This document shows, piece by piece, positions 5,261 through 7,040 of a DNA stretch of 7,040 nt. The stretch lies in contig DATGUN010000047.1 of the NCBI GenBank assembly GCA_035301285.1, positions 1-7,040 on the forward strand. The letters are read 5' to 3'. The stretch is from DATGUN01 sp035301285. GTDB lineage: Bacteria > Bacillota > Bacilli > Bacillales > Amphibacillaceae. Position 1 is the stretch's first letter, and the number at the start of each line of letters is the position of its first letter. The position numbers and the translations under genes were made by a program. The notes beneath the pieces were generated by a model, which ran no database searches, was not told the origin of the DNA, and was given only the letters and a program-made list of their open reading frames with translations.

Positions 5261-6931
5261 ATGAAACAATCATTTTCCAGTATTCAAAGACCTGTCATAT
5301 TGGATGAGATGTCTACAATGAACTTGGATGTGCTTGTCGTTGGAGGAGGAATTACCGGTGCGGGAATTGCCCTTGACGCTCAAACACGCGGTATGACAAG
5401 CGGTTTGATTGAAATGCGAGATTTTGCATCCGGTACATCCAGTAAATCGACAAAGCTCGTCCATGGCGGTCTACGCTACTTAAAACAATTTGAAATCAAA
5501 GAAGTGTCCGAGATTGGGAAAGAACGGGCAATCGTCTATGAAAATGCCCCGCATGTGACGACGCCGTTATGGATGTTACTTCCGACGGTGAAAGGCGGGA
5601 CATTCAATCGAGTGACACTCAAGGCTGGATTGTCGGTTTATGACCGTTTGGCCAAGGTTAAACGAAGCGAACGGCATAGCATTTTGAATAAAAAACAAAC
5701 CTATGAAAAAGAACCGTTGCTCGACAAGAAAAAGATCCATGGCGGAGGGTATTATGTCGAATATCGCACGGATGATGCACGACTGACGCTTGAGGTGATG
5801 AAAGAAGCCGTCAAAAGAGGGACGCGTGCGGTGAACTATGTGAAAGCCGAAGCATTCCTTTATGAAAATGGAAAAGTGGCAGGTGTGCGCGCGGTTGATA
5901 TGATTTCGGGTAAAACCTGGGATATTCGCGCCAAAAAAGTCATCAATGCGGCTGGTCCTTGGGTCGATACATTGCGGGAAAAAGACCGCTCCAATAAAGG
6001 AAAACATCTGCACCTGACAAAAGGTGTTCATATTACCATCGACGGAAACCGGTTCCCGCTTGGGCAGGCCGTTTATTTCGATGCGCCTGATGGCCGATTG
6101 CTTTTTGCGATTCCGCGTGAAGGAAAAGTGTATATCGGTACAACCGACACGGATTACTACGGCGATATCTTGAATCTGCAAATGACCGTCAAAGACCGCG
6201 ACTACTTGCTTGAAGCGACGAATAATCTGTTTACAAGCGCGAAACTGGAAGCGAAAGATGTCGAATCGAGCTGGGCAGGCGTGAGACCGCTCGTTCATGA
6301 GGAAGGAAAAGACCCATCTGAGATTTCAAGAAAAGATGAGATATTCGTATCGGATTCAGGGCTTATTTCCATTGCCGGCGGGAAATTGACAGGCTACCGA
6401 AAAATGGCACAACGCGTCATCGATCAGACGGCAAAAGAATTGAAAGAAGAAGGTGTCGGATCATATCCCAAATGTCAAACGCGTAACATCCGCCTCTCTG
6501 GCGGGGATGTCGGTGGTTCAGATGCTTTTGATGAATTCATCCAAGACAAGGTTCGTGAAGGGACAACACTCGGACTGTTGGCTGATGAAGCGGAACGACT
6601 CGTAAGACGTTACGGTTCCAATGTCGAAAGAATATATGACATTCTCCGTACAAATGGAGAAGAAGCGATCCATTACAATCTGACCAAAGAGATATTCGCA
6701 ATGGTTGTGTATGGCATTGAAGAAGAAATGACAGTCACCCCGGCAGACTTTTTCATTCGCCGTAGCGGCAGCATGTTCTTTCATATCAATTGGGTCAAAA
6801 AATGGAAAGACACTGTTGTTGATTGCATGGCCCATCGCCTGCACTGGACGGATGAAGAGAAAAGGAAGCATGTCGAAAAACTGGAGCAACGAATGGAAGA
6901 AGCAACCATACCTGCACAAGAAGAAAAATGA
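5261..6931 (+). CDS. glpD: Aerobic glycerol-3-phosphate dehydrogenase (FAD, quinone-linked)
   Basis: GlpD oxidises sn-glycerol-3-phosphate to DHAP at the inner face of the membrane and passes electrons to quinone, completing the GlpF-GlpK-GlpD route. At 556 residues it matches Bacillus GlpD (about 555). The FAD-binding Rossmann motif is VLVVGGGITGAG (24-35). The family signature FASGTSSKSTKLVHGGLRYL spans 55-74. Further conserved blocks are GPWVDTL (232-238), YIGTTDTDY (291-299), WAGVRPL (338-344) and SIAGGKLTGYRKMA (370-383); a C-terminal DAO_C-type domain covers roughly 400-535. No transmembrane helix is obvious, as expected for a peripheral membrane flavoprotein. The ATG at 5261 follows GAAAGGA (5244-5250) with 10 nt spacing. 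A 315-nt upstream gap with a candidate promoter suggests it is transcribed separately from dhaKLM. Confidence 0.98.
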   Translation: MKQSFSSIQRPVILDEMSTMNLDVLVVGGGITGAGIALDAQTRGMTSGLIEMRDFASGTSSKSTKLVHGGLRYLKQFEIKEVSEIGKERAIVYENAPHVTTPLWMLLPTVKGGTFNRVTLKAGLSVYDRLAKVKRSERHSILNKKQTYEKEPLLDKKKIHGGGYYVEYRTDDARLTLEVMKEAVKRGTRAVNYVKAEAFLYENGKVAGVRAVDMISGKTWDIRAKKVINAAGPWVDTLREKDRSNKGKHLHLTKGVHITIDGNRFPLGQAVYFDAPDGRLLFAIPREGKVYIGTTDTDYYGDILNLQMTVKDRDYLLEATNNLFTSAKLEAKDVESSWAGVRPLVHEEGKDPSEISRKDEIFVSDSGLISIAGGKLTGYRKMAQRVIDQTAKELKEEGVGSYPKCQTRNIRLSGGDVGGSDAFDEFIQDKVREGTTLGLLADEAERLVRRYGSNVERIYDILRTNGEEAIHYNLTKEIFAMVVYGIEEEMTVTPADFFIRRSGSMFFHINWVKKWKDTVVDCMAHRLHWTDEEKRKHVEKLEQRMEEATIPAQEEK

Positions 6932-6965
6932 AAATGATGGCGCACATGCGCAACCGGTGTATGCT

Positions 6966-7003
6966 GAAGTACTGAATGGCTGGCAGTGACTTCTCTCGTT
7001 TTT
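6966..7003 (+). terminator. Probable intrinsic terminator after glpD
   Basis: GAAGT-ACTG (6966-6974) pairs with CAGT-ACTTC (6984-6987 and 6989-6993), giving nine pairs with one bulged G (6988) and a 9-nt loop. TCTCG then TTTTT (6999-7003) follow. The five bases between stem and T run and the modest GC content make it less than ideal. It lies 35 nt past the glpD stop, the right place to end the unit. Confidence 0.45.
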
Positions 7004-7040
7004 CTATTATGGAAAGGCGGAAATGTAAGGTGCCCGTGTG

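Noticed and set aside
5576..6298. 240-codon minus-strand open frame inside glpD
   Set aside because: It is antisense to conserved GlpD motifs, has a Phe- and His-rich improbable composition, and is a by-product of glpD codon usage.
6941..6952. GCGC-ACAT-GCGC hairpin just after glpD
   Set aside because: It has a four-pair stem with no T run, so it is not a terminator. The better candidate is at 6966-7003.
7011..7040. Possible start of a next gene (purine-rich GGAAAGGCGG then GTG at 7030)
   Set aside because: Only three full codons are visible before the window ends, and the ATG at 7023 is followed by a stop. There is too little to call.

Overview
The window carries a glycerol and dihydroxyacetone (DHA) catabolism locus from a low-to-mid-GC Firmicute, most likely class Bacilli. 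Pointers are purine-rich AGGAGG-type ribosome binding sites, two GTG starts among six genes, roughly mid-40s percent GC by eye, a Bacillus-type glycerol kinase with the PTS-phosphorylatable histidine, and a single-domain DhaM like that of Lactococcus. I cannot name the genus. All six convincing genes lie on the + strand; I found no mobile element, tRNA, rRNA or CRISPR array.

Layout: 1-126 is a leader holding a SigB-like promoter candidate and a 7-T run. glpF (127-1011) and glpK (1087-2580) follow as a pair with a 75-nt gap. A 359-nt gap (2581-2939) has no recognisable gene, but it holds a 23-codon mini-ORF with a strong Shine-Dalgarno sequence and overlapping small hairpins. Next is a tight dhaK-dhaL-dhaM cassette (2940-4945; gaps of 18 nt and -1 nt). 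A 315-nt gap (4946-5260) holds possible RNA structure and a candidate promoter with an inverted repeat. glpD (5261-6931) follows, then a probable intrinsic terminator (6966-7003). The gap sizes suggest three transcription units (glpFK, dhaKLM, glpD), although read-through is possible.

Together the genes send two C3 substrates to dihydroxyacetone phosphate (DHAP). Glycerol enters through GlpF, is phosphorylated by GlpK with ATP, and glycerol-3-phosphate is oxidised by membrane-bound GlpD. DHA is phosphorylated by DhaK-DhaL using phosphate relayed from PEP through EI, HPr and DhaM. GlpK (His231) and DhaM (His11) should both take phosphate from HPr, so both routes depend on the PTS. No glycerol dehydrogenase or regulator gene (glpP, glpR, dhaS) is in the window.

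The proteins are textbook family members with intact catalytic residues. I do not see a new biological system. The points worth a second look are in the three long non-coding stretches and in the placement of dhaKLM between glpK and glpD.
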